64,000 nucleotides of DNA from Halorubrum lacusprofundi ATCC 49239. Lineage in GTDB: Archaea > Halobacteriota > Halobacteria > Halobacteriales > Haloferacaceae. Where the stretch lies: positions 367,339 through 431,338 of the forward strand of contig NC_012030.1 in NCBI RefSeq assembly GCF_000022205.1, read 5' to 3'. The notes under the pieces were generated by a model. That model saw only the letters and a program-made list of their open reading frames with translations, searched no databases and was not told the DNA's origin. A program made the translations under genes and the position numbers. Of this stretch, positions 35,127 through 42,687 are shown piece by piece (the first letter of the stretch is position 1; every line of letters begins with the position of its first letter).

Positions 35127-36359
35127 ATGACGCCCGACACCTCACACGGTTCTGTCGACGATCCACTCTTTGAATCCGGGCATCGCATCTTCGCGAACAA
35201 GGATCTCCTGAAAATCGGCCACGTTCCGGAGGCTGACCGGATCGTCGGTCGCGACGAGGAAATCTCGAAGCTCGCGAAACGTCTCAACGGTGCTGTCCAC
35301 GGGTACTCCCCGGAAAACGTGATGATCTACGGGAAAACGGGGACCGGTAAATCTCTCGTTTCAAAACACGTCTGTCAACGAGCTCAAAATGCTGCTCAGG
35401 ATGGCGTCGAGATTGGAACCGCGTATATCGACTGTGCTGAAGACAACACGGAGACTCAGGCGATCTCCTCACTTGCCGCGAAGCTGAACGATGAATCTTC
35501 GACTGGAATCTCCGTCCCCTATACCGGCCTCAGCACGTCGAAATACTACAAACTCCTCTGGAAGACGCTCGACGCTCAATTTGATTCTGTGATCATTATC
35601 CTCGACGAGATAGATCTGATGAACGACGACAGCGTACTGATGAAACTCTCTCGCGCTGAGGAGGCGGGGAAAATCGACTGTAGCGTCGGTGTCATCGCGA
35701 TCAGCAACAAGATCCAGTACGTCGACAACGTGAACGAGCGTGTGAAAAGCAGCTTCCAGCACAAGGAGCTGTTCTTCAAGCCATACGACGCCAACCAGCT
35801 CCGGGAGATCATGTTCAATCGCGAGGATGGCTTTCAGGATGGCGTCCTTTCCGAGGACGTGATTCCGCTCTCGGCGGCCTTCGCCGCGCAGGAACACGGC
35901 GATGCTCGGAAAGCGATTGACATTCTTCGTCACGCCGGGGAGGTTGCCTACGAGGCCGGGGCAGAGCAAGTGATGGAGGAACACGTCCGCCAGGCACAGC
36001 AGCACGCCGAAAAGGACCGGTTCAGAGAACTCGTGAACGGGGCACCCACGCAGGCGAAGGCGGCGTTGCTGGCGCTCACGGAGCTGAGTGTTAACAGCAA
36101 CGACGATGCGTTCCTCACGAGCCGGGTGTACGACCAGTACGAACGCATCTGCAACCATCTCGATATGGATATCCTCTCCGTTCGTCGGTTCCGCGACATT
36201 CTGAAAGAGCAAGGCTTCCTCGGAGTTGTCGAAATCGAGAAGATCAACAAGGGGAGTGCGGGCGGCATCCACCTCCAGAACCGACTCATCGAAGATCCCC
36301 AGGTCGTCCGCGAAACGATCCTCGAGGACAGCCGGATGCAGGACTGGACTCGCGAGTAG
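35127..36359 (+). CDS. orc1: Orc1/Cdc6 replication initiator
   Basis: 410 residues. The AAA+ domain has Walker A MIYGKTGTGKSLVSKHV (about 67-82), Walker B DSVIIILDEIDLM (about 153-165), sensor 1 GVIAISNKIQ and sensor 2 EHGDARKAIDILRHAGEVA. A C-terminal winged helix (LSVRRFRDILKEQGFLGVVE) contacts ORB DNA. It recognises the boxes on both sides and recruits MCM. A TATA-like GATTTATATT (about 35090) precedes the start. The gene is intact and is the only complete initiator in the window. Confidence 0.96.
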   Translation: MTPDTSHGSVDDPLFESGHRIFANKDLLKIGHVPEADRIVGRDEEISKLAKRLNGAVHGYSPENVMIYGKTGTGKSLVSKHVCQRAQNAAQDGVEIGTAYIDCAEDNTETQAISSLAAKLNDESSTGISVPYTGLSTSKYYKLLWKTLDAQFDSVIIILDEIDLMNDDSVLMKLSRAEEAGKIDCSVGVIAISNKIQYVDNVNERVKSSFQHKELFFKPYDANQLREIMFNREDGFQDGVLSEDVIPLSAAFAAQEHGDARKAIDILRHAGEVAYEAGAEQVMEEHVRQAQQHAEKDRFRELVNGAPTQAKAALLALTELSVNSNDDAFLTSRVYDQYERICNHLDMDILSVRRFRDILKEQGFLGVVEIEKINKGSAGGIHLQNRLIEDPQVVRETILEDSRMQDWTRE

Positions 36360-36386
36360 TGACCCCCTACTACTGAGTGGGTGCGG

Positions 36387-36492
36387 ACGACGGAAATCTG
36401 GGGTGGGGCGTGAGGAAACGACGGAAACGAGGGGGGTCGAAAATTACGTCGGAAACGTGGGGTTGGATCGAAACGACGGAAACCAGGGGTGG
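36387..36492 (+). repeat. Origin recognition boxes 6-9 downstream of orc1
   Basis: Four plus-oriented boxes: 36387-36406 (GGAAATCTGGGGTGG), 36418-36437 (GGAAACGAGGGGGG), 36445-36464 (GGAAACGTGGGGTTG) and 36473-36492 (GGAAACCAGGGGTGG). Spacing is about 28-31 bases start to start, nearly three helical turns, so bound initiators would lie on one face of the DNA. Confidence 0.87.
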
Positions 36493-36498
36493 GGTCCA

Positions 36499-36774
36499 CT
36501 ACGGCAGTTCGTTGGTGGCTCCGAACGAGCTCAAAACGGCGTCCCTCTCACCGGAGAGCTCTCGACGAATGTCGGATTGGTCCCAACCGAGCGGTGAAAG
36601 CATGCTATCGACCGCTCTGACCAGCTGCGTTTCGTAGTAAGAAGCTTCGTAGGTCTCGATCTCCTCGAGGGCGAGGGCGACACGGTCTCGTGAGGATTTC
36701 TTGTCGCCCTCGACTACGTACTTCCTATCTTGGCTCGGGTGGGCTGCCAGGCCCTGCCCGCGAACCCGTTTCAA
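36499..36774 (-). pseudogene. C-terminal fragment of a family-B DNA polymerase
   Basis: 91 residues: QDRKYVVEGDKKSSRDRVAL, then EIETYEASYYETQLVRAVDS and MLSPLGWDQSDIRREL. This resembles the thumb/C-terminal end of haloarchaeal PolB enzymes (YVV..D, ETYDA..Y...LVRA..S.LSPLGW). The polymerase and exonuclease domains are absent, so it is a relic of a plasmid-type PolB gene beside orc1. It could in principle still be translated from its GTG/ATG, but activity is excluded. Confidence 0.75.
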
Positions 36775-37227
36775 GGCCGGTATGTTCTGGATACATTTAT
36801 TTCAATAAAGTAGGTGGTTTCGCATCTAGAGAACACTTGCAGGGTGGTGTGTGACCCCCTACTTACTCATCGTATTCATCTTAACATTACCGTCTCTCTT
36901 GTTTTGGATGAACTCTGAATCACGAAGTTGAGTGCGACAACGTTCTGTGATTGCTAGTTTTATTCAGCCGAGAACTGTTTCCGGCGATTGTGTTTGGTCA
37001 AGGTAGTTAACACCGAGAGCAAAAGACGGCTTCGTCGATACATTGCAAGTCCACACAATCGCACTGCTGTCGACGGTGTGACAGTCACCGGTGGATGAGG
37101 TGGATTCTGTACGGAGTGATATAGATCATGACGTCGGTCAACTAAGACCACCGGTGAGCATAGATGAACAGTGAGTAATTGATCTGACTTCCGGCAAACA
37201 TATCTTACTACCTGCCCAATTCATACT
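36775..37227. other. Intergenic, no gene seen
   Basis: Follows the polymerase relic. The 12 bases TGACCCCCTACT at 36852 repeat those just after the orc1 stop (36360), so the relic is bracketed by this short direct repeat. No promoter-grade or hairpin feature stood out. Confidence 0.4.
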
Positions 37228-37383
37228 ATGCTCAAAATGCTCCGCAAATTGTTCGGTGATGTTGTAGGTGACGAGTCATCCAACCCTGACGAGACCGAAG
37301 ACGAAGAGACCGAAGACGAGAGATTTGAAACTCCTCCAATGGAGGAGATTCTTGAAGCAAATCAAACTGCGGACGAATTGTAG
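37228..37383 (+). CDS. Small acidic protein (51 aa)
   Basis: MLKMLRKLFGDVVGDESSNP, then a run of Asp/Glu/Thr (DETEDEETEDE), ending EEILEANQTADEL. A basic amphipathic N-terminus followed by an acidic tail is common among haloarchaeal microproteins. Family unknown. Support is codon character and composition only. Confidence 0.45.
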   Translation: MLKMLRKLFGDVVGDESSNPDETEDEETEDERFETPPMEEILEANQTADEL

Positions 37384-37534
37384 ATACAGATCCTGTTTGA
37401 TTGGCACCGCGAATATTGTCACGAGTCGACTCCACCACAATATCGAATTCCATCTCTGTCGGTGAAACTGTTGTACAGCGGAAGGCTAAACGATCACACG
37501 TGTTTATAATGGTTCTCTGATTGTACCCTGTAAG

Positions 37535-37681
37535 ATGCTCTCACGACTCGTGTGGTTAGTTAGTCGACAGAAGACAGAAAGCCTCTACGAGTGTCGACGG
37601 TGTGGGTCGACGTTTGAGACGGACCGGAATGTCTGTTCGAACTGTCACGGCGAGTCAATCGCTCACTACGACCTGCAGTGA
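37535..37681 (+). CDS. Small zinc-ribbon protein (48 aa), cassette B
   Basis: Paralog of 751-900: MLSRLVWLVSRQKTESLYEC, then RRCGSTFETDRNVCSNCHGE. CxxC pairs at the same spacing. Followed after 76 bases by the TRAM gene, exactly as in cassette A. Function unknown. Confidence 0.7.
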   Translation: MLSRLVWLVSRQKTESLYECRRCGSTFETDRNVCSNCHGESIAHYDLQ

Positions 37682-37757
37682 GCAGTTGGTGGATCGTGAG
37701 ATGAGAACACAACAAGCAATACTGATTGACTAACTACTTTGGGTTGATCACGCCTTC

Positions 37758-38174
37758 ATGCATATCTCCGAAGAACTCACCTGTCTGTTTTCAGCGACTG
37801 TCGACGAGCAGCGCGATTCGTACGTCATCGAGGTCCCAAGATCTGAAGTCGAAGATGGGTTCGCTGACACCTCTCAGGCCTACCAAGTCGCGCTTCTATC
37901 GACCACATCGGAGTCATCTGAGGAAGACTCTGGCTCCGCTAATACGGATCACCGAGTCGACCACGACCGCCAAGAACCACCGGTAGATGTTGGTGAACAC
38001 CGAATCGTGGAGATCACAGAGATTGGCGATCAGGGTGACGGACTCACACGAGTTGAGCGTAGGTTCGTGGTAATTGTTCCAGAGACCCAGCAAGGAGAAC
38101 GGGTCCGAATTCAGGTTCAAACAGTCAAAGAAAACGTTGCGTTTGCAGAGGTCGTCGAACGGTTCCGATACTGA
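37758..38174 (+). CDS. TRAM-domain protein, cassette B
   Basis: 138 residues. N-terminus MHISEELTCLFSATVDEQRD is near-identical in pattern to the copy at 962. The variable acidic linker (about 55-80) differs freely between copies. The TRAM domain is GDGLTRVERRFVVIVPETQQ then GERVRIQVQTVKENVAFAEV. Conservation of both ends with a free linker argues that both proteins are functional. Convergent with the winged-helix gene, ending 6 bases from its stop. Confidence 0.87.
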   Translation: MHISEELTCLFSATVDEQRDSYVIEVPRSEVEDGFADTSQAYQVALLSTTSESSEEDSGSANTDHRVDHDRQEPPVDVGEHRIVEITEIGDQGDGLTRVERRFVVIVPETQQGERVRIQVQTVKENVAFAEVVERFRY

Positions 38175-38180
38175 TCACTC

Positions 38181-38480
38181 TCAGTGCTTATCGCCTGACG
38201 AAGGTGTCTTAGAGGTCGACTCCACCGAAAGGGTATAGAGGCGTTTTCGGGCGTCCTGTAGCGATGTTCTCGATTCAACGACACCGACTTCTTGTAACTT
38301 GTCGAGGCCGAGCCGGACGGTCCGTTCTGGGAGGAGTGACTCTGTGGCGAGCTCTCGTTGGGTGAGTGTCCCATTGTGTTCGAGGACGATGGCAACTAAC
38401 TTGGCACTTGGTGGGAGATCCTGAATTGCATCGCGCAACTCTGTCGACGATTCTGTCCGGGGTTCTCCCTGTGTCGTCAT
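38181..38480 (-). CDS. Winged-helix (MarR/TrmB-like) protein, cassette B
   Basis: 99 residues, paralog of 6540-6824: TELRDAIQDLPPSAKLVAIV, then LTQRELATESLLPERTVRLG as HTH, then VVESRTSLQDARKRLYTLSV. The last dozen residues differ between the copies. It has no effector domain. Regulated genes unknown; its constant company with TRAM, 89-aa wHTH and PadR genes suggests one regulatory unit. Confidence 0.82.
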   Translation of the reverse strand: MTTQGEPRTESSTELRDAIQDLPPSAKLVAIVLEHNGTLTQRELATESLLPERTVRLGLDKLQEVGVVESRTSLQDARKRLYTLSVESTSKTPSSGDKH

Positions 38481-38533
38481 TACTTCGGGTACTCGACTTA
38501 TTTGTATAATACTACTGACCTACGACCTATCTC

Positions 38534-38620
38534 GTGAGTTCGTTAGTATGGATCGTCGCAGTCATTCCTGGCATAATCTATCTGTGGCGTCGTCGCTCGG
38601 CTGTCGACGCTCGCAACTGA
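38534..38620 (+). pseudogene. C-terminal relic of the Mrr-like membrane protein
   Basis: 28 codons (VSSLVWIVAVIPGIIYLWRR then RSAVDARN) match the end of the broken gene at 42688-43331 (VSLLVWFLAVVLGGIYLWRR). Both lie just downstream of, and convergent with, an 89-aa winged-helix gene, so a longer gene once stood here and has been deleted. Confidence 0.6.
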
Positions 38621-38638
38621 CTCGACAACCGTTTGTGG

Positions 38639-38908
38639 CTAGTTGTTCGACTCAGTTGATTCTCCACACTGGAGCTCAGTAATGAATAGTTGGTCGTCGA
38701 CTTTGTAGAGCCAGCCGCGGTTGAGTAGGTAATCGAGTGCATGGTCGATATCGGCATCGCTGAAATCGGTGTTGGCCTCGTCGATAATATCAGTGGCCTG
38801 TTGACGTGTGAGAGACTGGTGAGTCGGCTGCTCACAGAGATACCGCTCAAGGGGGATATACGCATCTTTGATCCATTTTGGGAGTGATGGATGTCCTTCT
38901 GTCGTCAT
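38639..38908 (-). CDS. 89-aa winged-helix protein, cassette B
   Basis: MTTEGHPSLPKWIKDAYIPL, then ERYLCEQ, then TRQQATDIIDEANTDFSDAD and a recognition-helix/wing segment LNRGWLYKVDDQLFITELQC. Same length and layout as the copies at 7095 and 43368. Preceded by the conserved TTAAGTAGCTGGGGTAAGTA promoter. Probably a DNA-binding regulator. Confidence 0.77.
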   Translation of the reverse strand: MTTEGHPSLPKWIKDAYIPLERYLCEQPTHQSLTRQQATDIIDEANTDFSDADIDHALDYLLNRGWLYKVDDQLFITELQCGESTESNN

Positions 38909-38919
38909 TCGTCAGGTGT

Positions 38920-38946
38920 GGTGTGAGCTACTTACCCCAGCTACTT
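38920..38946 (-). promoter_or_regulatory. Conserved promoter of the 89-aa winged-helix family, copy B
   Basis: Minus strand TTAAGTAGCTGGGGTAAGTA followed by GCTCACACC. The 8-mer AAGTAGCT occurs twice, 13 bases apart. The first is at the expected TATA position about 35 bases before the ATG. Confidence 0.58.
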
Positions 38947-38990
38947 AAGACGGTGATAAGGACTACAGCTTGTACCCAACTAAGCTATAG

Positions 38991-39962
38991 TTATTCGAAC
39001 GTCGTACCGGATTTGAAGCTGGTGAGTTCTTCAATCCGTGATTCGAGTTCCTCGATTTCTCGTTGGAGCTCCTCCGAGTCAGTGGAGTCGACGGCAGCGA
39101 GTTGGTCTTTGAGGCCTTGGAGGCGTGATTCTTTGACTTCTTCGTCGACATCGGCTTTGCGAACATACTGGCTTTCGTCGATATCGTAGAGATCAGATTC
39201 TGTGAGTTCGACCACGTCGAGCGCCTCGTCAACTTTGGCAGCGTCGACAGTGGTGACGCGCTCGCGGTCGATACCTGCCTCTTCGAGTTTTTCGAGGACA
39301 GTCTCGTCGTCTTTGAGGGTCCGATTGCGTCGAATTGTCCGCTGGACAGAGCCATATTGCCCATGGACGGGTTGGTCATGATGCAGCCGTTCGAGCAACA
39401 CTGCACGCACGTCTTGTCGGAGGTCATTGGCACCACGCTGGACATCCGAACAGAGGGTGTAGAGATTAACCAACTCGGCAGTTTCCATTGTCGAGAGATC
39501 AGTGGGTGTGTAGCGTTCGAGGGCGTCGATGAGGAGGAGTGAATCAGCATACAGTGGGAGATCGGGCTCTTGGCGGGCTGGTGTCTCGCCAGTGGTGTCG
39601 AGGGTCACATCAACGAGTGCGGATGGCGTGGGATGGTCAGTATTACGGAGGAGACCCTCTCGCTGGTCGACCTCGAAACGTGGGTGAATACTGAGAATCG
39701 TCGCGTAAGGTTCGGCATCAGCGGGGAGCCGATCAAGCTCGAAACTCTGTGGTGTATCGGTAACGCGTTCGTAGAGTGTCTCAAACTGCTCGCGTTTGAG
39801 TGGGATGGTGCCGTCTTGGTCACGGTAGGAGATGAGGAGTCGGTGTTCCTGGACGTCGGAGATGCGGAAGGATCGATCAGAAAGTGGCGTGAGGAAGGTG
39901 GCATCGGAGGGAACCTCGTCGAGTTGGTCGGTGATGGTGTGCCACGTCACAGAGAACGGCAT
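38991..39962 (-). CDS. 323-aa haloarchaeal protein with C-terminal coiled coil
   Basis: Full-length paralog of the partial gene at 1-442. N-terminal 190 residues look globular (DVQEHRLLISYRDQDGTIPL, RLPADAEPYATILSIHPRFE). A middle section (RTLKDDETVLEKLEEAGIDR, DAAKVDEALDVVELTESDLY, QYVRKADVDEE) resembles segments of phage-like structural or scaffold proteins. The last 50 residues form a Glu/Leu-rich coiled coil. No catalytic motif. Function unknown. It sits between the 89-aa wHTH gene and PadR on the same strand. Confidence 0.8.
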   Translation of the reverse strand: MPFSVTWHTITDQLDEVPSDATFLTPLSDRSFRISDVQEHRLLISYRDQDGTIPLKREQFETLYERVTDTPQSFELDRLPADAEPYATILSIHPRFEVDQREGLLRNTDHPTPSALVDVTLDTTGETPARQEPDLPLYADSLLLIDALERYTPTDLSTMETAELVNLYTLCSDVQRGANDLRQDVRAVLLERLHHDQPVHGQYGSVQRTIRRNRTLKDDETVLEKLEEAGIDRERVTTVDAAKVDEALDVVELTESDLYDIDESQYVRKADVDEEVKESRLQGLKDQLAAVDSTDSEELQREIEELESRIEELTSFKSGTTFE

Positions 39963-40040
39963 ACGCTGCTGTTCGTCTCTGTGGTCAAAACACTACTGTC
40001 GCCCCGGAGTCGGCTGGTCGAATCCTCATTGGTATGTGAT

Positions 40041-40340
40041 TTATTCCGTGTCAGCAGTGATGTTGAGGTGTTGAAGCTTGTCGTTTTCCCACTGTCGACG
40101 TTCTTCGATATGGTCAATGGCGAGATCGGTGAGGGTGTAGAGGTTGGTCCGGTCATCCTTGGACTGTTTTTTGACGAGCCCCTTCTCCACGAGGGTGTTC
40201 AAGTTCGGATAGAGACGGCCATGGTTCACTTCTGTGGAGGTATAGTTCTCAAGCTCACGGCCAATTTGCAATCCGTAAGGGTCGTCAGTTCCTGCGATAC
40301 AGTACAACAGATCTCGTTGGAACCCGGTTAATTCATTCAT
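40041..40340 (-). CDS. PadR-family regulator, cassette B
   Basis: 99 residues from ATG 40340 (MNELTGFQRDLLYCIAG); the upstream ATG at 40370 would place the start inside a palindrome and is less likely. The PadR wing block NHGRLYPNLNTLVEKGLVKK and a C-terminal helix are clear. Paralog of 7723-8055. A 5-bp inverted repeat immediately upstream (40355-40370) is a candidate operator for self-control. Confidence 0.88.
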   Translation of the reverse strand: MNELTGFQRDLLYCIAGTDDPYGLQIGRELENYTSTEVNHGRLYPNLNTLVEKGLVKKQSKDDRTNLYTLTDLAIDHIEERRQWENDKLQHLNITADTE

Positions 40341-40354
40341 AAAGTCGTCGTATA

Positions 40355-40370
40355 GTGTTGTAGTTAACAC
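40355..40370. promoter_or_regulatory. Inverted repeat before the PadR gene
   Basis: GTGTT and AACAC are separated by GTAGTT, 15 bases upstream of the preferred start. PadR family operators are often short palindromes at this place. Confidence 0.45.
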
Positions 40371-40740
40371 GTCTATCTTATGTATTCGGTTGATTCGAGC
40401 GTGGCTGGCACTCTTGTGGCGAAAAGCTCGTGAAAAGTGGTGTGTCTATGTCCGTTGCAGCGGCACCGTGGGGCCCCTCAGAAACCGCACAACATCAGTT
40501 AAGCTTGGGAGCACGGGATTATCGGGGCGACACTCTAACTGGTCACGTAACTTATATTTCTGAGAAGTGGTGCTCAAAGCAGCCGTCTACAACCTTCGAC
40601 GGAGCGTCCGATTTCCCTAAAATCGACCGCCGTGTACCGAAACTACAGAGCCCAATATTTTGAAACTGCGAGCGCACGTGATGAGATGTTCAATACATGA
40701 TCTATAAAAGGAGTTTAGCAATCAGCTACAGTAATTTGAC
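40371..40740. other. Intergenic, no gene seen
   Basis: No supported frame. A 77-codon frame here lacks haloarchaeal codon character. A TATA-like CTATAAAAGG lies at about 40702, upstream of the lipoprotein gene. Confidence 0.4.
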
Positions 40741-41145
40741 GTGAACCGTCGAACATGGCTGGCGTCTATAGGGACTGGATGTCTGGGTCTCTCTGCTGGG
40801 TGCTTGGCTTCTTTTCCACGTAAGCAGTACACTGTTAGCTTACAAAACGGAGCGGATTCTGATCACGTCTTCCGGATAAAAGTGAGTGATGGAATAGCTT
40901 CTACCCAATCTAGATCATTCCACAATGACTCATATGAAATAGAATCGAGGACAGAAAGTGACCCGATCACTCTTGAGTGTGGTACCCCGACAACAATACG
41001 AATCGAAATCGTTGATGAATTAGTACGCATTGTTTCATGGCCTGCATCTCTTGATTCTCCGGGTGAAATAGCCACGAATGCAGGTATTTGGTTTGGAAAC
41101 GACCTTGCTTCCGGGCAACGTATCGTAGTATTCGGCGATCGTTAG
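40741..41145 (+). CDS. Putative Tat-exported lipoprotein (134 aa)
   Basis: GTG start. MNRRTWLASIGTGCLGLSAG then Cys-21: twin arginine, hydrophobic core and a lipobox, so probably exported folded and anchored by lipid. The mature part has a beta-sandwich look (YTVSLQNGADSDHVFRIKVS, DPITLECGTPTTIRIEIVDE). No family recognised. A TATA-like CTATAAAAGG precedes it by about 40 bases. Confidence 0.75.
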   Translation: MNRRTWLASIGTGCLGLSAGCLASFPRKQYTVSLQNGADSDHVFRIKVSDGIASTQSRSFHNDSYEIESRTESDPITLECGTPTTIRIEIVDELVRIVSWPASLDSPGEIATNAGIWFGNDLASGQRIVVFGDR

Positions 41146-41230
41146 TAAGGAGATTGTATGCTATACTCCGAGCGCAAGTCGGCTACGGAGTTGATTGCTA
41201 ATCCGGACGGTCCGAAAAATGCTATCGAAT

Positions 41231-41431
41231 CTAATTGAAGTATTCTGAATAGTCGTACTGCTTTGATGGCATTTCTGTAGAGTCACTCCAATCTTTGATT
41301 GTCTCCATTGACCAAGCCTTCTGGCAGTTCTTGCACCCATACACCTGCGCCGGGTTATAAAAGAACAGAGGCAATTCACAGTCATTGCATGTCTTTTTAC
41401 TTTCTTCTACTTTTGTCATAATGGGTTTCAT
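41231..41431 (-). CDS. Small zinc-ribbon protein (66 aa)
   Basis: MTKVEESKKTCNDCELPLFF (internal ATG 41419 preferred; a longer start adds four residues), then QVYGCKNCQKAWSMETIKDW. CxxC pairs 17 residues apart. Acidic tail with Tyr. Function unknown; convergent with the lipoprotein gene. Confidence 0.65.
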   Translation of the reverse strand: MKPIMTKVEESKKTCNDCELPLFFYNPAQVYGCKNCQKAWSMETIKDWSDSTEMPSKQYDYSEYFN

Positions 41432-41702
41432 AAGATGACATACAGAGATCTTATTTATTTCTTTTCATAAATTATGGTTCAAGAATGTCTGGGACTCGAC
41501 TCTTAAACTATTCAATTGAACGGAATGAAACGATCCAATCCCTCACACTGCACTTACCCTCTAAGTAAAGCACTGCCAACGTTACTTTTGTTCGAGAAAG
41601 GGGGATTTTTTCGAATGGATCTAACTATGCTTCCTTCACACTCTTGTTGGCACTTCTCTCGGCCACCATTACATCTATTACATTCGATTACATAGTTCAA
41701 TT
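41432..41702. other. Intergenic with dispersed IS-end-like motifs
   Basis: Contains CCTCTAAGTAAAGCACTGCC (41566) and TTGTTCGAGAAAGGGGGATT plus TTTTCG (41592), words also found near 27448, 49281, 51247 and 51659. No gene. Confidence 0.4.
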
Positions 41703-42065
41703 ATGCCCATCGATATTGAACGGTTTGAATCTGACCCTGAGGAGGAACTGAAACCCCAGGGAACCACGAATGCGGAGGTGATTCTTTCGTTTTTGGCTTC
41801 TTCACCTGACCAAGCATATACACCGAAAGAAATCCACGAAGCAACTGATGTTGCACGGGGAAGCGTTGGTGTTGTACTTTCACGGTTGGAGAGTCGAGGA
41901 CTGGTTCGCCATCGAGGCGACTACTGGGCAGTTGCAACCGGAGAGGATGTAGAACAGACGCTCAACTCAATGCGGATCGCCAATACAGTAACAGATCGGT
42001 TTGGTCCAGAAAACCCCGATGAGTGGGGGGAAGGTATCGAAGTCGGTGCCGAGGATGGTAAATGA
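41703..42065 (+). CDS. MarR-like antitoxin
   Basis: 120 residues: a winged helix (AEVILSFLASSPDQAYTPKE, then ATDVARGSVGVVLSRLESRG as HTH, then VRHRGDYWAV wing) and an acidic C-terminal tail that could wrap the toxin. Its stop overlaps the start of the PemK-like gene by four bases, the standard antitoxin-toxin order. A regulator that binds the shared promoter is expected. Confidence 0.83.
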   Translation: MPIDIERFESDPEEELKPQGTTNAEVILSFLASSPDQAYTPKEIHEATDVARGSVGVVLSRLESRGLVRHRGDYWAVATGEDVEQTLNSMRIANTVTDRFGPENPDEWGEGIEVGAEDGK

Positions 42066-42403
42066 ACTATTCGCAGGGAGAAGTCTGGTGGGGGCCAGCA
42101 CCACACAAGTCCAACCCAGCATATCGACCATGGCTCATAATCAGTGACGAGACGCATCCATTTACTGACGAAGAATGTATTGTGATGGCACTGACAACGC
42201 AACAGCATCCGGCTGGAATAGCTGTACTCGAAGACGACTGGATTCGTGGCGGTTCAGACAAAGACGCATTCATTTCTCCGTGGTACGTGACGAACATGAA
42301 GCACCGTGATATCGACAACCTGCAAGGAGTGTTGTCAGATACGGTCATTACTGAGGCGATTAGAGAACTCCGAAGTTACACGCCGATCAGCGAAGAAGAC
42401 TAA
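42062..42403 (+). CDS. PemK/MazF-like toxin
   Basis: 113 residues with the PemK fold: YSQGEVWWGPAPHKSNPAYR (the family's GDIWWV start), RPWLIISDETHPF, then ECIVMALTTQQHP and IDNLQGVLSDTVITEAIREL. Such proteins are sequence-specific mRNA interferases. The pair with the MarR-like gene is complete and intact. Confidence 0.85.
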   Translation: MNYSQGEVWWGPAPHKSNPAYRPWLIISDETHPFTDEECIVMALTTQQHPAGIAVLEDDWIRGGSDKDAFISPWYVTNMKHRDIDNLQGVLSDTVITEAIRELRSYTPISEED

Positions 42404-42687
42404 AAGGCCTCTCAGTTGGTGTTAGCAGTTCAGTGCTTATTCAAGCAAGTGGGTTTTGAAGTAGTAGCAACGAGAAGGTAGTGATATCCGTTCTCAACAA
42501 AAAGAGTAGCTGTTTAAATACTAATACCCTAAAAACAGAAAATCCCTGTTGAATCCGCGGTATGATGGATTTTGATAGGAGTTAATGACAAAAAGTCTCA
42601 TCTGGAGTCTGTTAGAACGAGCCGTGCAAGATAGAACACGCATATTCAGCACATATTGAGTGAATGGAAAAGAATGGTTACTAAGCG
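42404..42687. other. Intergenic, possible site of N-terminal loss
   Basis: No gene. The following Mrr-like frame begins abruptly here without its catalytic N-terminal part, so this region may contain its lost start. Confidence 0.3.

Noticed and set aside
35469..36272. 267-codon frame antisense to orc1
   Set aside because: The plus strand has all Orc1 motifs; the antisense product shows none.
34520..36492. CRISPR-like reading of the GGAAACG repeats around orc1
   Set aside because: Spacing is irregular upstream, orientation changes, and the sequence matches archaeal origin boxes.
40430..40663. 77-codon plus-strand frame
   Set aside because: No similarity to anything recognisable and composition unlike neighbouring genes.
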